Below the pieces are notes generated by a model, which saw nothing but the letters and a program-made list of their open reading frames with translations, had not been told where the DNA came from and did not search any database. Source: an uncultured Eubacteriaceae bacterium (GTDB lineage Bacteria > Bacillota > Clostridia > Eubacteriales > Anaerofustaceae). Taken from it: DNA of 5,884 bases. The DNA is taken from positions 1 through 5,884 of the forward strand of contig CAMSGF010000058.1 in the NCBI GenBank assembly GCA_947058225.1. The letters run 5' to 3'. The position numbers and the translations under genes were made by a program. Shown piece by piece: positions 1 through 4,816 of this stretch. Position 1 is the first letter of the stretch; the number at the start of each line of letters is the position of its first letter.

Positions 1-118
1 AATAAAATATATATCATTTATAAAACGTATATGTGTATTATTTATAAAAAAGAGGATTTTATCCTCCTTTTTTATAAATAATACACATATACGTTTTATA
101 AATGATATATATTTTATT
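1..118. repeat. Giant near-perfect palindrome (long inverted repeat) with terminator-like core
   Basis: Position p pairs with 119-p from 1/118 inward through 51/68 without a mismatch, giving 51-bp arms. The stem continues as GAGGAT (52-57) with ATCCTC (61-66), one bulged C at 67 and a TTT loop at 58-60. The core has a GC-richer stem flanked by A6 (46-51) and T6 (68-73), so it would work as an intrinsic terminator on either strand. Nothing explains why perfect pairing continues for another 45 bp of AT-rich sequence. The arm begins at the first base of the window, so the repeat may extend outside. It lies downstream of the MerR gene and could terminate it. A fold-back assembly artefact at a contig end cannot be excluded. 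Confidence 0.9.
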
Positions 119-237
119 AATTTTATAAATACACTGCATAAACACACATAATATAATTAAAACAAAAAATTAAACATAGATATTATCTTATTAAAAATGA
201 ACAACAGATAAAATATATAATTCTTAGCTTTTATATT
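119..237. other. AT-rich spacer without a recognisable feature
   Basis: This spacer lies between the giant palindrome and the stop codon of the MerR gene. I see no open frame, no GC-containing hairpin with a T-tract and no repeat of note. It would be the 3' untranslated region of the MerR transcript if that transcript ends in the palindrome core. Confidence 0.6.
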
Positions 238-969
238 TTATTTGTGAGGGCAGTAATATTCAATGGCTTCACTCACAAATTCAGCCACGCCATCCCCACA
301 GGCTTTATTTATATTATTTTTCATCCTCTCATCATTTACATACATTTTACCAAGACCAATAAATATTTCATCCGTACATGTATAAAAATTATCTGTTATA
401 AATTCCTGCAATTTCTGCACTTTTTCTCTGACATTTTTATTGTCAGGGGATAAGTTTTTAAGCTTTCCTATCTCATTTATCACAGACATTAAATTTTTTG
501 AAATTTCATTAAACTCATCGTCTGTCTTATTTTTTCTTTTTTCTTTATATTCGACGTAAGCATCGGTTTTCCCCCATCTCTTTTTAACTTCACTTTCGTA
601 TTTTTTAATTTCACTTTTATCAAATACTTTAAAATCCATTTTGTTACTCTCCTTATTTTTTAATTCATGGGCAAAAAGAATTAATTTTTCAATGTGTTTT
701 TTTTGTAAATTCAGTAATTTTATTTGCTCATCCAAAGCCTCTTTCTTTGAAAAGTCTGGACTGTCCAATATAGACTTTATCTCTTTTAGAGGGAATTTAA
801 GTTCGCGAAACATTAAAATATTTTCAAGTCTTAAAAGAGAATCATCGTCGTAGAGCCTGTAACCTGCGTTACTTAAAGACGCAGGCTTTAATAAATCAAT
901 CTCATCATAATAATGAAGTGTGCGCACACTTACTCCTGTTATTTTACTTACCTCATTTACAGTATACAT
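238..969 (-). CDS. MerR-family transcriptional regulator with TipAS effector domain
   Basis: A 243-residue TipAL-like regulator. Residues 1-70 are a MerR winged helix (YTVNEVSKITGVSVRTLHYY, then the GYRLYDDD wing). Residues 72-108 form the dimer coiled coil, and about 111-243 match the TipAS antibiotic-binding domain, with the signature FYTCTDEIFIGLGKMYVNDER at 195-215 and an acidic AEFVSEAIEYYC tail. Overall length is near the usual ~250. The start was chosen at ATG 969: GGGAGG lies 6 nt upstream and the -10 TATAAT at 991-996. A GTG start at 1005 would add 12 residues before the MerR fold and lies upstream of the predicted transcription start. In the family, TipAL of Streptomyces binds thiopeptides covalently through a Cys in this domain; whether Cys198 is equivalent is unproven. 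Probably autoregulated, and divergent from the EFR1 gene. Confidence 0.92.
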   Translation of the reverse strand: MYTVNEVSKITGVSVRTLHYYDEIDLLKPASLSNAGYRLYDDDSLLRLENILMFRELKFPLKEIKSILDSPDFSKKEALDEQIKLLNLQKKHIEKLILFAHELKNKESNKMDFKVFDKSEIKKYESEVKKRWGKTDAYVEYKEKRKNKTDDEFNEISKNLMSVINEIGKLKNLSPDNKNVREKVQKLQEFITDNFYTCTDEIFIGLGKMYVNDERMKNNINKACGDGVAEFVSEAIEYYCPHK

Positions 970-975
970 ATCTTT

Positions 976-981
976 CCTCCC
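976..981 (-). promoter_or_regulatory. RBS that fixes the MerR start
   Basis: GGGAGG on the minus strand, 6 nt (AAAGAT) upstream of ATG 969-967. The alternative GTG at 1005 has no such site and lies within the promoter. Confidence 0.85.
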
Positions 982-990
982 ACAGACAAA

Positions 991-1021
991 ATTATAAACT
1001 ATCACGAAACGTCAGAGTCAA
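991..1021 (-). promoter_or_regulatory. MerR-type promoter with 19-bp spacer and central dyad
   Basis: On the minus strand, -35 TTGACT (1021-1016) and -10 TATAAT (996-991) are separated by 19 bp (997-1015). This overlong spacer is the hallmark of promoters activated by MerR-family DNA distortion. An imperfect dyad, ACTATCACG (998-1006) / CGTCAGAGT (1010-1018), pairs 7 of 9 positions around AAA and sits in the spacer, as a MerR operator should. The leader to the MerR ATG would be about 15 nt. The promoter reads into the MerR gene itself, which implies positive autoregulation (inference). Confidence 0.75.
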
Positions 1022-1061
1022 TACTTTTTTATTATAACATTTATTTTTTCTTTTTTTTATT

Positions 1062-1101
1062 TTGTGATAATATATTAATATAAACTTAAGCAATAAAGGG
1101 G
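1062..1101 (+). promoter_or_regulatory. Probable extended -10 promoter and RBS of the EFR1 gene
   Basis: TGATAATAT at 1065-1073 fits an extended -10 (TG-n-TAATAT). No good -35 hexamer is present upstream, where the strand is mostly T runs. AAAGGGG at 1095-1101 is a clear ribosome site, 6 nt before ATG 1108. The RBS is solid; the promoter is tentative. Confidence 0.4.
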
Positions 1102-1107
1102 ATAAAA

Positions 1108-1917
1108 ATGAAAAAAGTATACGCATTGTATTTTTCTCCGACGGGAAATACCAAAAAAGTCACAATTACGTTGGCAAAATCAGTTCAAAATGCTTTGAAT
1201 ATAAAAATGGAAGAAATAGATTATACATCATTTTATAATAGAAAAAGGAAATATTGTTTTTCTGACGAGGATATACTTGTCATTGGCTTTCCGACATATG
1301 CAGGAAGGCTTGCGAACAAGATTTTGCCCGATTTGGAGAAGATAAATGCAAAAGGCAGAGCAATAGCAATTCCAATCGTTACATATGGGAACAGAAGCTA
1401 TGATGAATCATTAAGGGAACTTTGTTTATTATTAAAGAGTAAAGGGTTTAAAATCATATCACAGGCGGCTATTGTGTGCGAACACGCTTTTTCAGGCAAA
1501 ATAGCATCTAAAAGGCCGACAGATGAAGATTTAGGGGAAATAGAAAGTTTTGGTAATAAAATATCAAAAAGAATACAAAATGGAGATATAAGGGAAACAG
1601 AGGTTGATATTTCTCCTTTAAAATCATACTACACTCCGTTAAAAGAAGATATGACGCCCGCAAAGTTTTTAAAAGCTATTCCAAAGACGGATAAAACAAA
1701 ATGCGATAGGTGTGGTATGTGTGCCGATGTATGTCCGATGAACAGTATTTCAAGTGAGGATTACATAACCGTTAATAATGTATGTATCAAATGTCAGGCT
1801 TGCGTTAAAGTATGTCACAGCAAGGCAAAATATTTTGATGATAATGATTTTTTATCACACGTTAAAATGCTTGAAAAAAATTATATAAATAAAAAAAATA
1901 ATTTATTTATATTATAA
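1108..1917 (+). CDS. EFR1-family flavodoxin/ferredoxin fusion protein
   Basis: A 269-residue cytoplasmic electron-transfer protein. Residues 1-165 form a flavodoxin-like domain with the FMN phosphate loop SPTGNTKK (10-17), a GFPTYAGR loop (60-67) and VTYGNRSYDE (91-100). Residues 199-236 carry two ferredoxin motifs: C199, C202, C205 and C209, followed by Pro, and C226, C229, C232 and C236. Both have the CX2CX2CX3C spacing that binds [4Fe-4S]. The second motif ends in His rather than the usual Pro. The architecture and length match the 'EFR1 family ferrodoxin' group common in Clostridia, presumed to pass electrons between a flavin and Fe-S clusters; redox partners are unknown. The start has a strong AAAGGGG site. 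The gene is divergent from the MerR gene and convergent with the HxlR gene. Four stop-like triplets follow the frame (TAA TAA TGA TAA). No intrinsic terminator is visible. Confidence 0.9.
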   Translation: MKKVYALYFSPTGNTKKVTITLAKSVQNALNIKMEEIDYTSFYNRKRKYCFSDEDILVIGFPTYAGRLANKILPDLEKINAKGRAIAIPIVTYGNRSYDESLRELCLLLKSKGFKIISQAAIVCEHAFSGKIASKRPTDEDLGEIESFGNKISKRIQNGDIRETEVDISPLKSYYTPLKEDMTPAKFLKAIPKTDKTKCDRCGMCADVCPMNSISSEDYITVNNVCIKCQACVKVCHSKAKYFDDNDFLSHVKMLEKNYINKKNNLFIL

Positions 1918-1943
1918 TAATGATAAGTAAAGCTATTTTTATA

Positions 1944-2270
1944 TTATTTTAATTTCTTTTTATATTCCTTTCCAAACTCCTCCATCGCATAAAGAATAGG
2001 ACGCATTGAATTGCCTATATCACTTAACGAATATTCCACGTGGGGAGGAACTTCAGGGTATACGGTTCTTATAATTAGTCCGTCCCTTTCCATTTGACGA
2101 AGAGAATCTGTTAAAACCTTTTGACTTATTCCCTGTAGGTCTTTTTTAAGTTCGTTAAATCTCCATTTTCTTATAAGAAGATTTCGTATTATCAATAATT
2201 TCCATTTGCTGCCGATTAATTGTATTGTGGTTGCAGCAGGACACTGTGGGAGTTCATCTTTTGTAAGCAT
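1944..2270 (-). CDS. HxlR-family transcriptional regulator (possible Cys redox sensor)
   Basis: A 108-residue single-domain winged-helix protein of the HxlR/YodB family, full length for the group. The signature is at the N-terminus: C10-P, then LIGSKWKLLIIRNLL (18-32), RFNELKKDLQGISQKVLTDSLRQMERDGLI (37-66) as the recognition region and VEYSLSDIGNSM (78-89) as the wing. Cys10 is the conserved N-terminal cysteine that YodB, CatR and HypR of Bacillus use to sense disulfide stress and quinones. Those relatives control nitroreductase, azoreductase and detoxification genes, and here the divergent operon ends in a nitroreductase. The RBS is GAGG about 8 nt upstream of ATG 2270. A promoter with -10 TATAAT (2324-2319) and -35 TTGTTT (2347-2342) faces the peptide-operon promoter across a dyad. 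A role as local repressor of the peptide operon is inferred. Confidence 0.9.
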   Translation of the reverse strand: MLTKDELPQCPAATTIQLIGSKWKLLIIRNLLIRKWRFNELKKDLQGISQKVLTDSLRQMERDGLIIRTVYPEVPPHVEYSLSDIGNSMRPILYAMEEFGKEYKKKLK

Positions 2271-2318
2271 AAATGCTACCTCTTTCTGTTTTGATTTTTA
2301 TTTTAACATTATGTTTAT

Positions 2319-2347
2319 ATTATAATGAAAAATCTAACATAAAACAA
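2319..2347 (-). promoter_or_regulatory. Promoter of the HxlR gene
   Basis: On the minus strand, -35 TTGTTT (2347-2342), a 17-bp spacer, and a perfect -10 TATAAT (2324-2319). The transcript leader would be about 40 nt with GAGG near its end. The promoter is back to back with the peptide-operon promoter. Confidence 0.55.
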
Positions 2348-2351
2348 TAAG

Positions 2352-2392
2352 GCACAAAAAAGTAACTACCGCACTTTTTTGTGCGTACTTTT
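2352..2392. promoter_or_regulatory. Dyad between divergent promoters, candidate HxlR operator
   Basis: GCACAAAAAAGT (2352-2363) is repeated inverted as ACTTTTTTGTGC (2373-2384), with 12-bp perfect arms. An overlapping second symmetry pairs CGCAC (2370-2374) with GTGCG (2381-2385) around T6, extended by AAAAGTA (2358-2364) with TACTTTT (2386-2392) if ACTAC (2365-2369) is looped out. The element starts 5 bp past the HxlR -35 and ends inside the peptide-operon -35 (2389-2394). It therefore acts most plausibly as a DNA operator rather than an RNA structure. Binding by the adjacent HxlR protein is inferred. Confidence 0.65.
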
Positions 2393-2417
2393 CAACGGTT
2401 TTATTTAAATATATAAT
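2389..2417 (+). promoter_or_regulatory. Promoter of the Cys-Gly peptide operon
   Basis: -35 TTTTCA (2389-2394), a 17-bp spacer and a perfect -10 TATAAT (2412-2417). The -35 overlaps the right end of the dyad, so a bound regulator would block it. The expected start near 2424 leaves a leader of about 50 nt. Confidence 0.65.
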
Positions 2418-2421
2418 AGAC

Positions 2422-2453
2422 TTAAATCAAAGAAAATATATTATTTGGTTTAA
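2422..2453 (+). other. 5' leader stem-loop ahead of the peptide RBS
   Basis: TTAAATCAAA (2422-2431) pairs with TTTGGTTTAA (2444-2453), ten pairs with one G-U, around a 12-nt AT loop. It begins about at the predicted transcription start and ends 5 nt before the AAGGAGGG ribosome site. It could protect the 5' end of an abundant short mRNA. It is AT-rich and only moderately stable. Confidence 0.4.
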
Positions 2454-2473
2454 TAAATAAGGAGGGTAAAAAT

Positions 2474-2608
2474 ATGGCATTAAAAAATATTGCGTGGTGG
2501 AACGGAGAAAAAATATCTCTTAATGAAAAGCCATCAGCCTGCGGTGCACAGCAACCCGATGAAAAGCCATCGTCTTGTGGAAGTGCATGCGGATCAGGAG
2601 ATAAATAA
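2474..2608 (+). CDS. Cys-Gly (ACGX-type) repeat RiPP precursor peptide
   Basis: A 44-residue peptide, too short for routine gene calling, with a very strong AAGGAGGG site (2459-2466) 7 nt before ATG. The N-terminal half MALKNIAWWNGEKISLNEK looks like a recognition region. The C-terminal half has three Cys, each followed by Gly: S-A-C23-G-A, S-S-C35-G-S and S-A-C39-G-S. An internal 12-residue duplication is visible, EKPSACG (18-24) and EKPSSCG (30-36), preserved in DNA as two copies of ATGAAAAGCCATC (2523-2535 and 2559-2571). There is no double-glycine leader and no signal peptide. A radical SAM/SPASM enzyme gene follows. The set fits the family named in genome-mining work 'ACGX-repeat peptide', substrate of the 'radical SAM/SPASM domain protein, ACGX system'. 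Cys-centred thioether (sactipeptide/ranthipeptide-like) modification is inferred; the product is unknown. Confidence 0.85.
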   Translation: MALKNIAWWNGEKISLNEKPSACGAQQPDEKPSSCGSACGSGDK

Positions 2609-2612
2609 TACT

Positions 2613-2652
2613 TATCAAGAGAGATTAAATTTTTATTTAATCTCTCTTGATA
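2613..2652 (+). terminator. 18-bp hairpin between peptide and radical SAM gene (attenuator or processing site)
   Basis: TATCAAGAGAGATTAAAT (2613-2630) pairs perfectly with 2635-2652 around a TTTT loop, starting 4 nt after the peptide stop. Only a broken T-rich stretch follows (GCATTTGATTTTA), so it is probably a leaky terminator or a 3'-end stabiliser. Some transcripts would read through into the enzyme genes. Such a hairpin behind a RiPP precursor gene typically sets precursor far above enzyme; here that is inferred. Confidence 0.7.
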
Positions 2653-2693
2653 GCATTTGATTTTAAAATTAAACTGTATTATGACAGAAAAAT

Positions 2694-2697
2694 GGAG
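2694..2697 (+). promoter_or_regulatory. RBS deciding the radical SAM start
   Basis: GGAG at 2694-2697 is 8 nt upstream of ATG 2706. The in-frame GTG at 2697 would use the last base of this site as its own first base and has nothing suitable upstream, so 2706 is preferred. Confidence 0.7.
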
Positions 2698-2705
2698 TGT
2701 TTTTA

Positions 2706-3779
2706 ATGAATAACTTAATTAACCAAAAACAATACTTTTCTTTTCAATGGCATATAACCGATGATTGTGACCAAAGGTGTAAACATTGTTATATCTTCTC
2801 AGGAAATGAGAAGAAAAAGACAGATTCAATGAGCCTTGAGCAAATGCATGATGTTATAGCGAATTGTGAAGATTTTTGTAAGATATATAACAGGCTGCCT
2901 TACTTTTATATTACGGGAGGGGACCCGATTCTTAACCCTGATTTTTGGGATTTGATGAAAATATTAAAGGAAAAGAAAATACCTTTTACAATTCTCGGTA
3001 ATCCCTTTCATCTGAATGAATATGTGTTAAAAAGGTTAAAAGAATATGGCTTACTAAAATATCAGCTTTCTATTGACGGAATGAGAAAAACTCATGATTG
3101 GTTTCGCAAAAAAGGCTCTTTTGACGAAACCTTAAAAAAAATTCCCCTTATAAAAAATGCAGGAATTAAAGCTGTCATTATGACGACGGTTTCCGATATA
3201 AATATAAAAGAACTTCCGGATATTATAGATACGGTGGTAAAATACGGTGTTGATATATTTTCTTTTGCAAGATACTGTCCGACAGATGATGATAAAGACA
3301 TTAAGATATCACCTTTGGAATACAAAAAAATGCTTGCTGTATGCGATAAAAAGTTTAAGGAATATGAAAAAAAAGGATGCAGTACATACTTTGATAAAAA
3401 GGACCATTTATGGACACTGTATGAATATGAAAACGGTGAGTTTGAAATTCCGGGTGATGCAAAAGAGGGAATAATTTACGGTGGCTGCAATGCAGGTAAC
3501 TGCCATATCACAATTCTTCCAAACGGGGATATATATGCGTGCAGGAGAGTTAAAAACAGTTTTGTTTCAAATATATTTGAGGACAGACTTGCGGATGTAT
3601 GGGTAAGCCAAATGGAAGAATATCGTGAATATGACAGATTTAAAAAATGTAAAAAATGTGAATTAAAAGCATGGTGCAGAGGATGTCCTGCTGTTGCCTG
3701 TGCTGCATCCAAAGATTTTTATGACATAGACCCGCAGTGCTGGAAAACAAAAAACAATATAACAGGAGAAGAGTTATGA
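2706..3779 (+). CDS. Radical SAM/SPASM peptide-maturation enzyme (ACGX-type system)
   Basis: A 357-residue radical SAM enzyme predicted to modify the adjacent Cys-Gly peptide. C21-X3-C25-X2-C28 (CDQRCKHC) holds the SAM-binding [4Fe-4S] cluster and ITGGDP (69-74) is the SAM-contact GGE-like motif. The barrel continues to about residue 240. The C-terminal part is a SPASM domain for auxiliary clusters: C261-X12-G274-X4-C279 (with C266 between), then C315-X2-C318-X5-C324-X2-C327, C332 and C345, in the style of CKKCELKAWCRGCP. In the family, SPASM proteins such as AlbA or thioether-forming maturases make Cys cross-links, and others act on non-Cys residues. The reaction here is not decided by sequence. 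The enzyme is cytoplasmic, oxygen-sensitive and requires an electron donor. It lies 97 nt after the peptide gene behind a hairpin, and its stop overlaps the nitroreductase start (ATGA). Confidence 0.92.
   Translation: MNNLINQKQYFSFQWHITDDCDQRCKHCYIFSGNEKKKTDSMSLEQMHDVIANCEDFCKIYNRLPYFYITGGDPILNPDFWDLMKILKEKKIPFTILGNPFHLNEYVLKRLKEYGLLKYQLSIDGMRKTHDWFRKKGSFDETLKKIPLIKNAGIKAVIMTTVSDINIKELPDIIDTVVKYGVDIFSFARYCPTDDDKDIKISPLEYKKMLAVCDKKFKEYEKKGCSTYFDKKDHLWTLYEYENGEFEIPGDAKEGIIYGGCNAGNCHITILPNGDIYACRRVKNSFVSNIFEDRLADVWVSQMEEYREYDRFKKCKKCELKAWCRGCPAVACAASKDFYDIDPQCWKTKNNITGEEL
3764..3768 (+). promoter_or_regulatory. RBS deciding the nitroreductase start
   Basis: AGGAG inside the last codons of the radical SAM gene, 7 nt before ATG 3776. 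That ATG overlaps the upstream stop as ATGA, a translational-coupling arrangement. The in-frame GTG at 3737 lacks an RBS and would add 13 non-family residues. Confidence 0.75.
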
Positions 3780-4369
3780 AATTGATGGATATTATAAAAT
3801 CAAGACATTCTATTCGTAAATATAAAAATGAACAAATTGAAATAGAAGATTTGAAAAAAATATTAAAAGCGGGCGTTTATGCACCGAGTGCAGGCGGTGG
3901 GCAAAGGAGTATGCTTGTTGGTATATACGATAAAAGGCTCACTTCAAAGATAGGTCGTATGAATATGTTAAATTTTAACAGAGATAACCTGGCCGGTTCG
4001 TATGTATCAAAAGAACAACCAAGCACAATAGATGACCCAAGCATTAAAAACGGCTTTTATGATGCGCCCTGTGTTGTTGCGGTATTTGCACAGAAAAATT
4101 TTATGTTTAAAGAAGCCGATGCGTTTTGCTGCGTAGAAAATATGCTTTTACAGGCTACGGAACTTGGTATTTCTTCATGCATTGTATCGAGAGGAGAAGA
4201 AACTTTTGCTAATGAAGAAGGGAAAAAGCTTTTAACAAAATGGAATGTTCCAAGCAATTATTCGTGTGTTTGTTTTGTTGCTTTGGGAAAGATTGACGGG
4301 AAAGAGCCTAAGACAAGGGAAAGAAAACAAGGCAGAATATTAATTGTTAGAGAAGGCAGGGTTGATTAA
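3776..4369 (+). CDS. Nitroreductase-family FMN oxidoreductase, coupled to the radical SAM gene
   Basis: A 197-residue protein of the NAD(P)H/FMN nitroreductase fold, within the usual 170-220 range. It opens with MDIIKSRHSIRKYKNEQI (4-21), whose RxSxRxY pattern contacts the FMN phosphate. APSAGGGQ (36-43) is the flavin-loop equivalent of APSaxNxQ, with Gly-Gly where many relatives have a hydrophobic residue and Asn. ENMLLQATELGISSC (121-135) is the conserved helix, and a GK(I)DGKEPKTRERK stretch (171-184) sits near the C-terminus. It overlaps the radical SAM stop by 4 nt, so the two are made together. It might be a detoxifying nitro/quinone reductase, fitting HxlR control. Or it might oxidise the peptide, as the related FMN dehydrogenases of azoline RiPP pathways do. 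Sequence alone does not choose. It is convergent with the DUF2000 gene, 12 nt away. Confidence 0.88.
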   Translation: MKLMDIIKSRHSIRKYKNEQIEIEDLKKILKAGVYAPSAGGGQRSMLVGIYDKRLTSKIGRMNMLNFNRDNLAGSYVSKEQPSTIDDPSIKNGFYDAPCVVAVFAQKNFMFKEADAFCCVENMLLQATELGISSCIVSRGEETFANEEGKKLLTKWNVPSNYSCVCFVALGKIDGKEPKTRERKQGRILIVREGRVD

Positions 4370-4381
4370 AAAGCAAAGGTT

Positions 4382-4804
4382 TTATTTTAAAAGGGGAAGA
4401 TTCCCCGTAAGTTTATTGACTTGTCTTTTTTCTCCGCATATTGCAATTCCTAAATAATTCAAATTGACTTCCTCTGTTTTTTTCATTCTCCTTATAAATT
4501 CATTATAAGTTTTGCAGCTTTGTGCCAAATCAGAAAAATCAACAACCGTTAAATCAGAAAAATCTTTTTCATAAAGCTTTTCTCTGATTTTTTTTATGTT
4601 TTTTTTGTTTTCTTTTAAAATAGGTACGGGAAACTCAATGATACCCAAATGGCAGTGACCTGTTTTGTCTGTAACGTCCCTGCCTACTATATCAGGCATT
4701 TTCTTTCCTAAGGTAATTCCCATTACAGCCGATGTGTTTGCAATAAGCCCAAGTGGTAAATTTTCATCGATAATCATGACGCATTTTTCATTTTCTAAAT
4801 TCAT
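4382..4804 (-). CDS. DUF2000-family protein
   Basis: A 140-residue soluble protein recognised as DUF2000, a small family of unknown function with a peptidyl-tRNA-hydrolase-like fold in some members. Visible signatures are the N-terminal KCVMIIDENLPLGLIANTSAVMGITLGK (7-34), then DIVGRDVTDKTGHCHLGII (38-56), with a conserved-looking TGHCH region, and NYLGIAICGEKRQVNKLTGNLPLLK at the C-terminus. There is no signal peptide or membrane span. The start is ATG 4804 behind AGGAG with 6-nt spacing. It is the second gene of a minus-strand pair with the AraC gene, 12 nt apart, so it is probably co-transcribed and under that regulator's control. Biochemical role unknown. Confidence 0.85.
   Translation of the reverse strand: MNLENEKCVMIIDENLPLGLIANTSAVMGITLGKKMPDIVGRDVTDKTGHCHLGIIEFPVPILKENKKNIKKIREKLYEKDFSDLTVVDFSDLAQSCKTYNEFIRRMKKTEEVNLNYLGIAICGEKRQVNKLTGNLPLLK
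4389..4406 (-). terminator. Possible weak terminator overlapping the DUF2000 3' end
   Basis: Read on the minus strand, GGGGA-ATCT-TCCCC (4406-4393) is a compact GC hairpin followed at once by TTTT (4392-4389) and A/T sequence. It lies within the last codons (GNLPLL) of the gene. The U-tract is short, so efficiency is uncertain. On the plus strand there is no T-tract after the stem, so I see no convincing terminator for the peptide operon. Confidence 0.4.
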
Positions 4805-4816
4805 TTTAAACTCCTT

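Noticed and set aside
970..1005. N-terminal extension of the MerR protein from GTG 1005
   Set aside because: It overlaps the -10 and spacer of the gene's own promoter, lacks an RBS and precedes the family's normal N-terminus; ATG 969 has GGGAGG.
2352..2384. Riboswitch or attenuator in the peptide-operon leader
   Set aside because: The structure lies upstream of the -35/-10 at 2389-2417, so it should not be transcribed with the operon; a DNA operator fits better.
2697..2705. GTG start for the radical SAM enzyme
   Set aside because: Its G is part of the GGAG site that serves ATG 2706, and it has no upstream RBS of its own.
3737..3775. GTG start giving a 13-residue longer nitroreductase
   Set aside because: It lies inside the radical SAM gene without an RBS; ATG 3776 has AGGAG and the ATGA overlap, and matches family N-termini.
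4393..4406. GGGGAAGATTCCCC as terminator of the peptide operon on the plus strand
   Set aside because: No T-tract follows it on the plus strand; only the minus-strand reading has one.
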